Part shown: in pieces, positions 36,016 to 47,132 of the stretch
How the letters are laid out: the number at the start of each line of letters is the position of its first letter
Numbering within the stretch: position 1 is the stretch's first letter
Assembly (NCBI RefSeq): GCF_950295315.1
Contig: NC_080170.1
Location: 96,135,597 to 96,199,596 of the forward strand
Direction: 5' to 3'
DNA: 64,000 nt
Source of the DNA: Erinaceus europaeus
Taxonomy: Eukaryota > Chordata > Mammalia > Eulipotyphla > Erinaceidae
Made by a program: the position numbers and the translations under genes
Notes under the pieces: generated by a model
Told to the model about the DNA's origin: nothing
The model's database searches: none
The model's input: only the letters and a program-made list of their open reading frames with translations

Positions 36016-36425
36016 CCTTGTTGTTGTTGTTTCTAATTTTATTTATTTATTTATTTATTTATTATCTATCTACTTATTTATTTTTTTGCCTCTTATGTTT
36101 ATCACTGGGGCTCGGTGCCTACACTACAAATCCACTGCTCCTGGAGGCTATTTTTTCCCCTTTTGGTTGCCCTTGTTGTTTCTTGTCGTCACTGTTGTTA
36201 TTATTGTTGTTCTTATTTCTGTCATTGTTGTTTGTTATGACAGAGAGAAATCGAGAGAGGAGAGGAAGACAGAGGGGGAGAGAAAGACACCTGAAGACCT
36301 GCTTCAGTACTTGTGAAGCGGCCCCCCTGCAAGTGGGGATCTGGGGGCTTGAAAAAGGATCCTTAGGCCAGTCCTTGTGCTTCATGCCATGTGTGCTTAA
36401 CTCGCTGTGCTATGGCCTGGTCCCC
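36016..36425 (-). mobile_element. tRNA-derived SINE with 3' extension
   Basis: A complete-looking minus-strand copy: head at about 36,350-36,425 (gggaccaggccatagcacag), CT-rich body, AACAA tail, extension ending in cctcttatgtttatcactgg and a (TTTA)n tract. It lies tandem to the preceding SINE, same orientation. Confidence 0.88.
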
Positions 36426-36625
36426 GTTGTTGTTTTTTTTTTTTTTTAATACTAAGTTACCTACAACCTTATATCAGCATTGTTTGGTCCTGTCACTATT
36501 AAGATATTGTTGTCAGTAGATATCATTAAGTGGCATAAGGCATGGTGAGGTCAAGTATAGTAAGGTAAATCCCAACCATAGGATTTTCAAAGAAAAACAA
36601 GCTCCCAACTAACTTGATTTTAATA

Positions 36626-38145
36626 ATAATTATCTATTACCTTTTTATATCCCAAGACTACAAGGAACTTTCTCCATTCTACTTAAAATATATATTTCTA
36701 CCAGTCCTGGAACCTCTGTGACTTTGCTTGTATTTCTTAATGCCTTTCCTCTTGATCTCTTACCTTGTGATGCTACCTCTGCTGACCTCAACTAAATCAA
36801 TGCAACCAGGTGCCACCATGCCACATTATGCCACCACTGTCTTTTTGCATAGGACTGTATCCAGAGATGACAAGCAAAGGGATCTCAACCTTCCAACCTC
36901 AATAATCTGATGAGACAACCTTTATTAGAAACACCAACAAGTAAATTCAGTAAAATTCAAGGTTATCTTAGACTCCACTAAAATTCTAGGTGTATTTTTC
37001 TCCCTAACTTTAGGCCAGACCCCGTAAACCTAGCACCAGTTTGGATACAATAAATGACACTCAAAAATTTGACAACTGGGAGAAAGCCTAAGTTTCTCAG
37101 GTAAAATGGGGAATACAAAAGCTGGATAAAGCAAGAGACTGGCTCACTTAATGATGACCTTCTTGGTCACTGCCAAGCCACTCCATCACCTGGTGCCCTA
37201 GCCAAGGAATCCTTGGATTCCCCCATAGACCCAATATCTATCAAATAGATCTAGGCCCACTCTGCACCATCACTGGTCACTTCCAGCAGGAATCTTATCA
37301 AAAGCCTTCTTGTGGACTTCTTTAGGACTGTATCCTCACTATGAACTACTAATAGGAAGTACTGCCTCATGCTCTGAAGGGAGGCTGGGTCATCCTACTC
37401 TGTCGTTTAAGGAAAACTGGTCCTGAAATGAGTGCAGCCTAGAATGTTCCCAGTTATCACCATGGGTCTCCAACATAGGCTGACAGACTCATAGGTTATT
37501 CAGGCTTTTTTTTTGCTAAATATGGGTAAATATGGGCCTCGGGTATGATAGACATAGTAAATAGTTCATTGTATTTAGATATTTTATTCAAGTTTGGGAG
37601 TTACTCTCTGCCCTAATCTAGTTTTCTAGTCCTATTCTCAAATCTGACACCATCTTCCCAGACAATATTTATAGCCCACCTTCAGGTTAGCTATCAAGCT
37701 CCAGCAAAAATTACCATAGCTAAGGGACCCTAGGAACATACCTAAAAGAGTCTTCCTAGTTTCTGTCTACCCTATAGTCCCAATTACCATCGTATTTTAC
37801 TTTGGTTTCTGTTCATGAAACAGTTGTCCTTCTTTACATCTTACTACCTTTCATCCACCAAGTTGCAGATGCTACTATGACTTTATCCTGTACAACCTGG
37901 GCAGATGACTTCACCAATGTATCCTAGATCCTCACCTGCCACAGCCCTGCCTCACAATGAAAAGATAGAAACAGGGTGGGGGTGTGGATCATCCTGCCAG
38001 TGCTCCTGTCCGGTGGAGAAGCAATTGTGATTACAGATATCAGTCCATTCGCCTTCTGCAGCCCATAAATAATTTTGGTTCATCCTCCCAAAGGAGTAAT
38101 ATTAGAGGAAGATGGCCAGAGGGTTCTCAAATCCAATTCTATCAG
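36626..38145 (+). mobile_element. old L1 3' UTR, long type
   Basis: About 1.5 kb of L1 3' UTR without coding sequence. Shared blocks: tgtatccagagatgacaa at the 5' side, the long-type middle (atctagttttctagtcctat), and the terminal gatgacttcaccaatgtatcc and ggagaagcaattgtgattac. Divergence is clearly higher than in the short-type copies, so the long UTR is the older state. Confidence 0.8.
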
Positions 38146-38149
38146 GACC

Positions 38150-38187
38150 TGGAGAGAGAAGAGGAAAGAGAAAGAAAGAAAGAAGGA

Positions 38188-38230
<43 letters not shown>

Positions 38231-38240
38231 GAAAGGGAGA
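38150..38240. repeat. (GAAA)n purine-rich microsatellite
   Basis: A near-continuous GAAA array follows the decayed L1 end. The 95-residue K/E-rich frames across it are artefacts. Confidence 0.9.
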
Positions 38241-38445
38241 AAGAGATAAAGAATGTACCCATGAAAGCTGATAAATTAGACAACTATTACCTTGACATTA
38301 ATAAAAGTAGATTTATCTACAAATAAAAAGAGAAAAGGTTTTATCCTATTGCAACAAAGAAACTACTTCCTTTAAAAAAATAAGAAAGAAAAAAGAATGT
38401 TGTTTGCTAGGTAATGAAGGTTAACCATTTCGTATACTACTCTGA

Positions 38446-38525
38446 AAACTAGTGTTAAGAAACCTAGGGGAACTGCAGGCAACAAGCACCAATAACCCTG
38501 GAGACAAAAAAAGAAAGAAAGAAAG
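38446..38525 (+). mobile_element. SINE 3' extension fragment
   Basis: Only the end of the SINE extension (ggcaacaagcaccaataacc, ctggagac) with a GAAA tail is left. Confidence 0.55.
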
Positions 38526-38754
38526 AAACCTAGATATGGGGCCAGGTGGTGCATACCTGGCTAAGAGCTCACATTACAGTGTGCAAGGACCCAGGTTCAA
38601 GACCCTGATTCCCACCTTCAGGGGGAAAGTTTCAAGAGTGATGAAGCTAGGCTACAGGTGTCTTTCTGTCTCTCTCCCTTTCTGTCCCCTCCTCCCCTCT
38701 CAATTTTTCTCTGTCTATAGCCAATAATAAATATATATATATAAAGAAACCTAG
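38524..38754 (+). mobile_element. tRNA-derived SINE with TSD
   Basis: The direct repeat AAGAAACCTAGAT (about 38,524 and 38,742) flanks a SINE with head ggggccaggtggtgcatac, B-box region ggttcaagaccc, CT-rich body and (TA)n tail. It inserted at the end of the preceding fragment. Confidence 0.85.
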
Positions 38755-39001
38755 ATCTTTGTATTAATCTCACCTCTTAGAGGAATGCAATATAGACCGA
38801 TTAAAAATTTAATTACTATTGTCTTATTTATTTTATAGTATTAAATGTTTAGGTAGATTCTACATAAACATTAAAATAATATATATTAATAGTTAGTTAT
38901 CCTAAGTATGTCTTTGTACTTGTGTTAAACATGTGCTAAAGTGTGATAGTTTAATGCAGTTATTTCCTGCTTTATTTTCAAGCAGTTATTAAATTTATTT
39001 T

Positions 39002-39118
39002 TGAGGCACAGCAGAGCACCACTCTGTAATAGATTGAGGTTCTAAGGCTTAATCCACAGCCTTTTGCATTTGAAGCATGTGCTGTATCTCTGAGCAACCA
39101 CACCAGTCCCTATTTTTT
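39002..39118 (-). mobile_element. old SINE (minus)
   Basis: Minus strand: gggactggtgtggttgctca head, caaatgcaaaaggctgtgg, and gcacagcagagc region inverted. Heavily diverged. Confidence 0.55.
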
Positions 39119-39823
39119 ACTTGTAGATATTGGGTTTGTTCCATGAAATATTACATATTTCTAATTAAACACAATAAAATGCCTGATATATCATCTCTGA
39201 AAATAAAAAAAAAAGATAGACATTAAATTCAGATTTTCACCTATAATCATCTTGGAGTTGTCTGATTTATCAGATCTCCCACTACCTAGCTATTCAGCCT
39301 CAATCAATAACTGTTCTCACAACTAACAAAGTTATATATACATAAATGATCAAAAAGGTAGAACTGATTAGGCCATATACTACGGTGAGGTTTAGGAAAG
39401 GCTCAATGTTAGAATAATTATCTAAGCAGAGTGATATTTGGAAAGGTTTATCTTTTACATATACTTTCCTTAAAATCTTAGCATATTTCTATTTCTATGT
39501 TTAAATTAATTCTATTACTGATGATGTGAAGGGTTTATCAGTAACTTCTAATGAAAAAGTATAGGTTGTAGAATGCCTTATCAATAACCCCTGTATTAGT
39601 GTTTCATGGTAGTATGCATTAACTTGATAAACTAGTAGCCATTATAGTCTATCATTGCAGTGATCCATGCCTTGAAGACTCCCAAAGTACATGTTGACAC
39701 AATTTTGCAGCAGTGATCCATGAATTAAGTATGCTTTGAATCTGAGTCATTACAAGTTTAATGGGAGAAGTGCACCAATCCTACTGAAAAAATGCCACTT
39801 TTGACTCCGTGATCAATTTTCCC
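39119..39823. other. AT-rich DNA, no recognisable feature
   Basis: Nothing recognised over about 700 bp. Confidence 0.45.
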
Positions 39824-39831
39824 CTAAACAC

Positions 39832-39883
<52 letters not shown>

Positions 39884-40224
39884 TTTTTCCTCCAGGGTTA
39901 TTGCTGGGCTCGGTGCCTGCACCATGAATCCACCGCTCCTGGAGGCCATTTTTCCCCCCTTTTTGTTGCCGCCTCATTGTGGTTATTATTATTGCCATTG
40001 TTGATGTTGTTCATTGTTGGATAGGACAGAGAAATGGAGAGAGGAGGGGAAGACAGAGAGGGGGAGGGAAAGATAGACACCTGCAGACCTGCTTCACCGC
40101 CTGTGAAGCGACGCCCCTGTAGGTGGGGAGCCGGGGGCTCGAACCGGGATCGATACGCCGGTCACTGCACTTTGCGCCACATGCGCTTAACCCACTGCGC
40201 CACCACCCGACCCCCATAAACACA
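39824..40224 (-). mobile_element. young tRNA-derived SINE with 3' hairpin extension, 9-bp TSD
   Basis: The TSD TAAACACAT lies at 39,824-39,832 and about 40,216-40,224. Minus strand: head with A box (ggtggcgcagtgg) and intact B box (ggttcgagccc), body, and extension bounded by CCTCCAGG and CCTGGAGG. The tail is a long (TAAA)n tract at 39,833-39,885. Confidence 0.93.
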
Positions 40225-40785
40225 TTTCTTATCTCTCTCAGTAGTGACTAATATTTCTGAACCACCCCTGCTTATTGTTTTGTGACTTCATTGAAATTCA
40301 AAGTCCCATTTGTATTGACTATATTTGAAATTCCCTAAAAGTCACAGATCTATGGAGTAATCACATAACACTATCCACACAAATGCAATACTTTTGTAAA
40401 TAATGGAAAACACTATTTTATTATTTTTGAAGACCTTGCATAATAAGTACTCAGACTTAAAATGACAGAAAACATTTATAAGTCATTATTCAGTGTATCC
40501 TTCATTATAAAGAGTTAATGAAGTTATTGACATGGCAAGAGTGAGCATATGAAATTTGACAATGTTCCCTGGAACTAAGCATTTATTCCTTTTATTTTCA
40601 TCATTTTTCTTTTATACATATTAAATTTTTCATAGTACATATTATTCAATATAGCAGTAATAGTCTCTCAAATAGAATTGCTATATATATAAGACTAAAT
40701 ATATAAGATATTTTTTGTTGCACACATACTAGGCTTTACTGCGGAAGAGAAATGACAATGATTATAGAGACAGAAAAATTAAGGA
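40225..40785. other. AT-rich DNA, no recognisable feature
   Basis: Nothing recognised. Confidence 0.45.
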
Positions 40786-40787
40786 AA

Positions 40788-40920
40788 CAGTGTTGGTGAG
40801 CTAGGTCATGGGAACGTGCCTACCTAAGCATGTTAAAACTCTGCCCTCTATGACACTGGGGTGAATTTCAGTGCTGTGGTATCTTTCCTTCTGTGTCTCG
40901 TTAAAGAAAAAAAAAAAAAG
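40788..40920 (+). mobile_element. second-type SINE
   Basis: It has gtgagctaggtcatgggaac, ccctctatgacactgggg, gtgctgtggtatctttcc, then poly-A. Confidence 0.65.
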
Positions 40921-41815
40921 CACTCATCAGGAAGCTGTGAAGTCCTGACAATGAAGATGAAGAAAAATAAAAGGAAAGTGAAAGAAGAGAAAAATGACAA
41001 CATTTTGATAGAATAGCCTCTTCTCCAAACAGTGGGATCATCTACTCACCTGAAAATGGAGGAAAGCTGAAGAAAGCATGCAAAACAGAGAAAAAGGATT
41101 GTAGAAAATTATAAAAAATATATTTTCATGCCATACTTTAATTTCATGTTAGGGTTTGCATGAAAGTAGAAGTTTCAAAGAAATAAAAAATAATTTAAAC
41201 TTCAAATTGTGAGGAACTGTATGGTCTTTCTCCTATCCTGGTGTCCATTTCCTAATCCTTCTACAAAGTAACTGTCACTTAAGACTGTCTTCTCTCTTCT
41301 TCTTTTAGGTTACACCTTTCTGACCTTTTAGTTCCTGAAAACAACAGCAATACTAAAGCTTTGTTACTATTCTTCAACTAGTTCTCATTATGATCTTCAG
41401 TAATTTTCCTATTCTGTCATGTTTCCTTTTTTGCTGCCTCTTCTTTGTCTTTCTGCACTGTTAGAATCAATCATATTATCTGAAATATTTGTTTAGATAT
41501 TATATGTAATAGAGATCCAGCTGAATATGTATCAACATATGAATAGCAGGCATGATTCTTTTATAGTGACAAACTGGGATGGCCTGTCTTCCCTTATCCA
41601 ATGCTCAGTAATGGATATGTAACAGAGAAAAAGAATTGGGATATGCAGGTGAGAGATGGCAAGAAAGAGTGAAAATATGAAGAGTGAAGGCTTTAGTACC
41701 GCTGGTATCATGGAATCAAATCATGCATTGTCTCTGGTCAGAAGAGATGACACACTAGCACAAGCAAGTATTAGAATACAAGTAGGATCAAACCTCTAAT
41801 AAAAAAGAGAAAGCA
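40921..41815. other. no recognisable feature
   Basis: About 900 bp without a family or coding signal that I recognise. Confidence 0.45.
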
Positions 41816-41817
41816 GG

Positions 41818-42120
41818 GGAGTCCCGCGGTAGCACAGAGGGTTAAGCGCATGTGGCGCAAAGCTCAAGGACCAGCTTAAGGATCCCAGTTAGAACCCCTG
41901 GCTCCTCACCTGCAAGGGAGACGCTTCACAAGAGGTGAAGCAGGTCTGCAGGTGTCTATCTTTCTCTCCCCTCCCCCTCTCTCTTCCCCTCCTCTCTATA
42001 TTTCTCTCTGTCCTACCCAACAATGACGACATCAATAACAACAACAATAAAATAGCAAGGGCAACAAAAAGGAATAAATAAATTTATTTTAAAAAAGAAA
42101 GAAAAAAATCTTTAAAAAAA
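41818..42120 (+). mobile_element. tRNA-derived SINE
   Basis: Head ggggagtcccgcggtagcac with A-box region, mutated B box (agttagaaccc), full body, ctctgtcctacccaacaatg, (AACA) and ATAAATAAAT tail. Confidence 0.92.
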
Positions 42121-42194
42121 GAAGGAAGAGATAGCAGTGAAACAGCCCTAGTACAAAAGGGTGAAATAAATATATAAAAGATAGAATCAAGCAT

Positions 42195-42310
42195 CTCTTT
42201 CTATTTTCCAGATACTGTGCAATGTGCTTTCACATACATTATCTCATTCATTTTTCACAATCCTGAAAGGTAAATATACTGAGTGTCTGGGGTATGAAAT
42301 AGTCAATTTA
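42195..42310 (+). mobile_element. possible MIR/L2-type ancient repeat
   Basis: The wording acatacattatctcattcat, cacaatcctgaaaggtaaat resembles the conserved MIR/L2 segment cattatctcatttaatcctc-type. Short and diverged. Confidence 0.5.
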
Positions 42311-43340
42311 GTTAGCTTTAGCAGCTGAATTACAAAGCTCTGTGGCTGAGACATTTTAAATGTAGGTAGTGACTGATGGTTGAAGATGATCCCATGAAAT
42401 TCTATCAGTAATAAGAGGAGGAGATAATCAATATAGTAAGAAGGCAGAGCAGGTTCAAACTAGTGCTAAGTCACATGTTCAGTGTACTGTACACTAAAAT
42501 ATACTGACATACAGCTTTTTAAAAACTAGACATTTCCATCTATGGATTTAAGTACAAGGTGAAATTTCAGTGTTTCTTTTTTTTTTTCTACTTATAGACC
42601 AAGATGGCCTCATGTTTCACTCAGCTTGACTCAAGACAGTTCTTTCTGACTCTGAGTCCTTGGCCTCGCTTTTCTTAGAAAATTTATAAAAATAAATTCC
42701 TTCTCTACATCTTTGAGAAATAAATCTCCCAACCTCTTGTAGAATTTATAACACAGGACTGTCTTCCTCAAGGATCAGGAGACTCTCCTTTTCAAATGCC
42801 TTCATCGAGAAAGATAACATATGTTTCCTAGTCTCTGTGTGAGACTAAATTCTGTGATAAGTAGTAATTAGTAAAACACAGATAGTCTAAACACATTGAC
42901 CAGCCTCCTCCCTAAATCTAATACATTCCCACCAGTTTACTCTGCTGCTTAAAAACCTTCCTGTCCTTTGTTCCAGAGGAACTAAGTTGAGTCTCCTTTT
43001 TGCAGCAGTATTAATTCCTTTTATCTCAAATAAAATCTTTCTTCTATGTTTACATCCATCAGGTACAGTTTCTCTTTGATATTAGTTATCCAGCATCTCT
43101 GAGTGCCCACAAGACTAAGCACACTGTATTCTTCTATGGAAACATAAACTCCAATAAAATAAAATAATCATACATGTATTAATTGAGATACAATTTACTC
43201 TAGAGAAAAGGATCTTGAAGATGATCTTTGAAATCAGTAAATCTTTGATACTTAATCTCATGTATGGTTAATCAATATATTTTGATAGATATTAACATAT
43301 TTATATATAAATATTTAGAAATATTTTAAATAAAAACATT
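42311..43340. other. mostly unrecognised; possible L2-like wording near 42,935
   Basis: ctgctgcttaaaaaccttcc near 42,940 resembles L2 3' sequence, but the match is too short to call. The rest holds nothing recognised. Confidence 0.35.
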
Positions 43341-43346
43341 CTAGGG

Positions 43347-43660
43347 AATTTTTATTTATTTATTTATTAAATATTTATTTTATTTATTTATTCCCTTTCG
43401 TTGCCCTTGCTATTTTATTGTTATAATTGTTATTGTTGTTGTCGTTGTTGGATAGGACAGAGAGAAATGGAGAGAGGAGGGGAAGACAGAGAGGAGGAGA
43501 GAAAGATAGACACCTGCAGACCTGCTTCACCGCCTGTGAAGCGACTCCGTTGCATGTGGGGAGCCGGGGTTTGAACCGGGATCCTTATGCCGGTCCTTGT
43601 GCTTTGCGCCACCTGCGCTTAACCCGCTGCGCTATAGTCCGACTCCCCTAGGGAAATTTT
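43347..43660 (-). mobile_element. young tRNA-derived SINE with imperfect TSD
   Basis: Near-identical flanks ctagggaattttt (43,343 region) and ctagggaaatttt (43,647 region). Minus strand: head with A-box region (ctatagcgcagcgg) and B box (ggttcaaaccc), body, AACAA and ATAAATAAATA tail. Confidence 0.9.
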
Positions 43661-44060
43661 ATGATCAAGGAAAACATCATCAGGTGAAGTTTAATACTAT
43701 ACACCTTCATTTTTATCTAACAGAGTTTAAAATAAGATATAGGAAAATAATAAAATGAACAGATATTAATAAAAATCTAGGAAATGAAAATAAAGAGAAA
43801 ATATTTAAATTGGATGATATACAGATACCTTATTCTAAAGCCTAGAACATTAACTGAAAAGGCACCTCAATTTGACTTAATATCTTGGGGAAAAAAAGAA
43901 ATCAAATAAATAGTACTATTTTATTAAAAGAGACCACATATATTTATATCTAGAAGAAGTTTAAACATTAATACATAGTACAATTTAGTAAGTAGTGTCA
44001 TTAGATGTACTTTAAACTAAATGTGAAAATGAATCTTGGCTAGATAACTTACCCGGATAC
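43661..44060. other. AT-rich DNA, no recognisable feature
   Basis: Nothing recognised. Confidence 0.45.
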
Positions 44061-44061
44061 T

Positions 44062-44228
44062 GTGACTAAGTTTTGTTATGGAATGCGACACAGGTTTGAG
44101 GTTGGCCTGTACATGAGAAGAAGCTTTGGTGCTCTGGCTTCTGCGTCTTCCTCTGCCTCTGCCTCTACCTCTGCCTCTACCCTACCATCTCTTTCTATCT
44201 GAAAAAAATTGACTTGGAGAAGTGAAAC
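44062..44228 (+). mobile_element. second-type SINE
   Basis: gttatggaatgcgacacagg, aagctttggtgctctggctt, an expanded CTCTGC stretch (44,150-44,185), then ctgaaaaaaattgacttgga, the same ending as in the SINE at 46,175. Confidence 0.7.
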
Positions 44229-44325
44229 CTGAGGAGTAGAAGGAGAAAGAAGAGAAGGAGGAGAGGAGAGGTGAGGAGGATGAGGAGGAAGAGAAAGATC
44301 AGGAGAAGGCAGAAGAGGAGGGAAT
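44229..44325. repeat. polypurine (GGA/GAA-rich) tract
   Basis: About 95 bp of nearly pure purine on the plus strand directly after the SINE tail. Such tracts can adopt triplex structures; here it is probably tail-derived. Confidence 0.75.
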
Positions 44326-44649
44326 CTATTTTATACATTTGTTTTCTCTCTCTTGACACAGAGCTGATGAAAGCTTCCAAAGTTCATTTCTGTAACATGA
44401 TTATATAATGAACAATTGCTAAAATATTGTTCTCTGAGAATCTTTTTTCATCTTTAATATTTAGATGACCTAGAAAAATAAATACAAATTGTTAAGAACA
44501 TGAGTTTCTACAAGGTAAAATCTCTTTAACAATAGATATATAAATCTAATAAGGTTATAATTGGGGAAAAATTCTGTGATTACTAGATTTAAGATAAATA
44601 TGTGTTAGTAAAGATTTAAAATGACTATTATTTTTTCTTGTTAAAACAA

Positions 44650-44946
44650 GATTTTTCACTGTTTTTTAAAAATATTTATTCTCTTTTGTTGCCCTTGTTG
44701 TTTTATAGTTGTAGTTATTATTAATGTTGTTGTTGTTGGATAGGACAGAGAGAAATGGAGAGAGGAAAGACAGAGGGGGGGGGGAAGAAAGATAGACACC
44801 TGCAGACCTGCTTCACCGCTTGTGAAGACTTCCCTGCACGTGGGGAGCCGGGGGCTCCAACTGGGATCCTTAAGCAGGTCCTTGCTTTGCACCACCTGCG
44901 CTTAACCTGCTGTGCTACTGTCCGACTCCTGATTTTTCACTGTTTT
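44650..44946 (-). mobile_element. tRNA-derived SINE with 16-bp TSD
   Basis: The TSD GATTTTTCACTGTTTT lies at 44,650-44,665 and 44,931-44,946. Minus strand: head, slightly mutated boxes, CT-rich body with a C-rich run, AACAA tail. Confidence 0.95.
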
Positions 44947-44984
44947 ATCATAAGTGTTAACTTTTGGAGAAAATAAAAGAGCCA

Positions 44985-45160
44985 GGGTGCATTTTAATTG
45001 GAGTGTAACAGACTTTCATGTATGAAATTCAGTGGTCCCAGATTCAATCCCTGGCACCACCAGAAACCACAACTGAGCAGTGGTCTAGTTTGTCTGTCAC
45101 TCAGTATATCTCTCTCTCAAATTTTAAATAAATAAATCTTTAATAAAATAGGCTTCAAAA
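44985..45160 (+). mobile_element. second-type SINE
   Basis: B-box relic agattcaatccctgg, then caccaccagaaaccacaact, gcagtggtctagtttgtctg, AAATAAATAAATCTTT tail. Confidence 0.7.
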
Positions 45161-45317
45161 AGAAAGCTAAAAATAAAAATTAGCCACAGTTTCATCCCTC
45201 ACAAAAGAGACGGGGGTAGAGAGATTAAAAATAATTACTTATATTCTGCAGATATCCTTGTCATATAAAGCTCTTATAGTGAAGGAGGTCAAAAGGAGAA
45301 TACTGAACAATGTCTCT

Positions 45318-45540
45318 TTAAAATTTTTAAAAATTTCTTGTTATTTGTATTTATTGGATAAAGACAGTAACAAATTGAGAGGAAAGGGGGAGATAGAGAG
45401 GAAGAGAGACAGAGAGACACCTACAGCCCTGATTCACCAGTTACAAAGTTTTCCACTTGCAGGTGAGAACTAGGGGCTTGAACCTGGGACCTTGCTCATT
45501 TTAACATGTGCACTCAACCACGTGTGCCACCATCTGGACT
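45318..45540 (-). mobile_element. old tRNA-derived SINE
   Basis: Minus strand: ccagatggtggcacacgtgg head, B-box region ggttcaagcccc, ctgcaagtgg block, CT-rich body. Confidence 0.8.
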
Positions 45541-45587
45541 TATTGATGTGTCTTATACATAAGATTTAAGAGATAATGAAAGGGAAC

Positions 45588-45865
45588 AGAGGGGGCTGAG
45601 TGATGGTGTACCCAGTTAAGTGCACATAGTACAAAGCGCAAGGACCCATGTAAGGATCTGGGATGGAGTTCCGGGGTCCCCACTTGCAGGGGGAAAGCTT
45701 CACAAGTAGTGAAGCAGATTTGCATGTGTCTCTCTTCATCTATATCTCCCCCTCCACTCTCTTTGTCCTATCCAATAAAATGAAAATAATTTCGCCAGGA
45801 GCAATGGATTGGTAGGACTGGCACCGAGCCCCAGCGATAAACAAAATAAACAAAAAAAGAGTTTT
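45588..45865 (+). mobile_element. tRNA-derived SINE with diverged 3' extension
   Basis: Head gggggctgagtgatggtgta, body with ctttgtcctatccaataaaa, then the extension (gccaggagcaatggattgg ... gagccccagcgataa) and an AAAT/AAAC tail. The closing CCTGGAGG of the extension is lost. Confidence 0.85.
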
Positions 45866-46085
45866 TGGAAGCAAAATAAACAACAAAAAGAGTGTCCAGC
45901 ACATGTATAAATCCTTTATTTATGTCTACAGAATTGAGGTCACTGAGAAGAACAGGGGAATGGTAGAGCTTAAGGGGGACCTGATTCCCATTGTGGAGTG
46001 ATAAAGTATTTCAGCTGTAGACAAGGTATGTTAACTAAGATTTTGGGGAAGCGGGAAACCATAGCTTTGAGATTATAATAGACTT

Positions 46086-46149
46086 GAAAAACAATATTCC
46101 TTCAGTATAAATTTAAAGAAAAACAATATTCCTTCAGTATAAATTTAAA
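46086..46149. repeat. 32-bp tandem duplication (two copies)
   Basis: The unit starting gaaaaacaatattccttcag at 46,086 repeats without change at 46,118. Two perfect copies in otherwise unique AT-rich DNA imply a recent duplication. Confidence 0.9.
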
Positions 46150-46169
46150 GAAAAAAAGTTTGACAAATA

Positions 46170-46252
46170 GCTCTCCTGGATACTGTGATGGGTTTGTCAT
46201 GTGAGTGACACATGTTCAAGCCTGATCCCCAATGCACTGGCAGAAACCTATG

Positions 46253-46301
<49 letters not shown>

Positions 46302-46361
46302 GCCTATCTATCTTGGATCTACCTATCTATCTGAAAAAAGTCAACCTAAAATGGTGAAGAC
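46170..46361 (+). mobile_element. second-type SINE, 5' part, split by ERV
   Basis: tactgtgatgggtttgtcat, gtgacacatgttcaagcctg, ctggcagaaacctatg, a (CTAT)n microsatellite at about 46,252-46,302, then ctgaaaaaagtcaacctaaa. Its tail resumes after the ERV at 49,441. Confidence 0.75.
46252..46333. repeat. (CTAT)n microsatellite
   Basis: About a dozen CTAT units, then interrupted units. The ISYL-type repeats in the frame at 46,201-46,581 come from this array. Confidence 0.9.
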
Positions 46362-46655
46362 TGTTGTTTTGATTCGGAGGCTCCAGCTGGCCTGGCTTAC
46401 TTCACGGCGGGTAACAGAGACGCGGAGACAACGGCTGGGCAGGGAAGCTGTATTTCTTTATTCAGGAACAACGATTCATAAACTAAGACAAACTAATCAA
46501 CAAACAGAACTCTGCTGTCTCTTTGCGGCGGCGCAAGCACTCTTTCTTTTACTCTTGAACTCAGGAACTCTCCCACTCTAGAACTCTCTGGCCCTCTCTC
46601 TCTTCCTCTCGAACTCAGGAACTCAGGAACTCTCCAACTCTGGCACTCTCTGGCC
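46362..46655 (-). mobile_element. inverted LTR fragment (R-U5 end outward)
   Basis: Read on the minus strand it has a polyadenylation signal AATAAA (46,457-46,462), then a U5-like stretch with tctccgcgtctctgttaccc, ending in AACAACA at 46,362. Upstream are repeated gaactc/gagttcc-type units. The terminal seven bases, TGTTGTT, are shared with the outer end of the right LTR, but the rest differs, so it comes from another LTR family or a diverged relative. Confidence 0.6.
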
Positions 46656-47132
46656 CTCTCTCTTTTTTGTTCCCTCTGGAATATTACTCATACCATGGGC
46701 ATTCCCTACAATCCACAGGGACAAGGCATTGTCGAGAGGGCCCATCAAACACTGAAGGCTCAACTAAATAAAGATAAAGGAGGAACATATCCCCCCAATA
46801 TCCAGCTAGCAAAAGCCTTAACTACATTAAATCTCTTTAATATTTACAATAACTCAGCCTTACCCCCTATTATTCTTCACTGGCAAACACCATCTACCCT
46901 CCCATCTATTAAGGTCAAATGGAGAGACCCACTTGATAAAGTTTGGAAAGGGCCTGACCCATTATTGACCATGGGAAGGGGTTTCGCATGCATTTTCCCT
47001 CAAAATTTCTCTAAACCTGTCTGGGTTCCTGCCCGCCATGTCCGACAATACCCGCAGGATGGCGCTGTTATTCCTGAAGAACAAGAAATACTACAAGAGG
47101 ACCAGATGCAGGATACATCCCAGGACCCGTAA
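46656..47132 (+). pseudogene. ERV pol fragment: integrase C-terminus
   Basis: The open frame at 46,695-47,132 contains the integrase signature GIPYNPQGQGIVERAH at its start, the end of the catalytic core (the Glu of the DDE triad lies in this segment). Further on come the C-terminal SH3-like region (VKWRDPLDKVWKGPDP) and a polar tail, then a stop. Integrase-like coding sequence can be read a little upstream of the first ATG, to about 46,660, where the inverted LTR begins. The fragment lacks the zinc-binding domain, both catalytic Asp residues, RT, RNase H and protease. It is a defective remnant. The first ATG is internal and not a real start. Confidence 0.9.

Noticed and set aside
38075..38326. 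Lysine/glutamate-rich proteins
   Set aside because: They are translations of the GAAA microsatellite.
44229..44325. Acidic or lysine-rich coding exon
   Set aside because: A low-complexity polypurine tract directly after a SINE tail; no splice sites or conserved frame.
46252..46333. CRISPR-like array
   Set aside because: It is a simple tetranucleotide microsatellite without spacers; nothing else in the window has repeat-spacer structure.
46201..46581. 126-residue frame as a gene
   Set aside because: It runs through a (CTAT)n array in a SINE and then into the inverted LTR.
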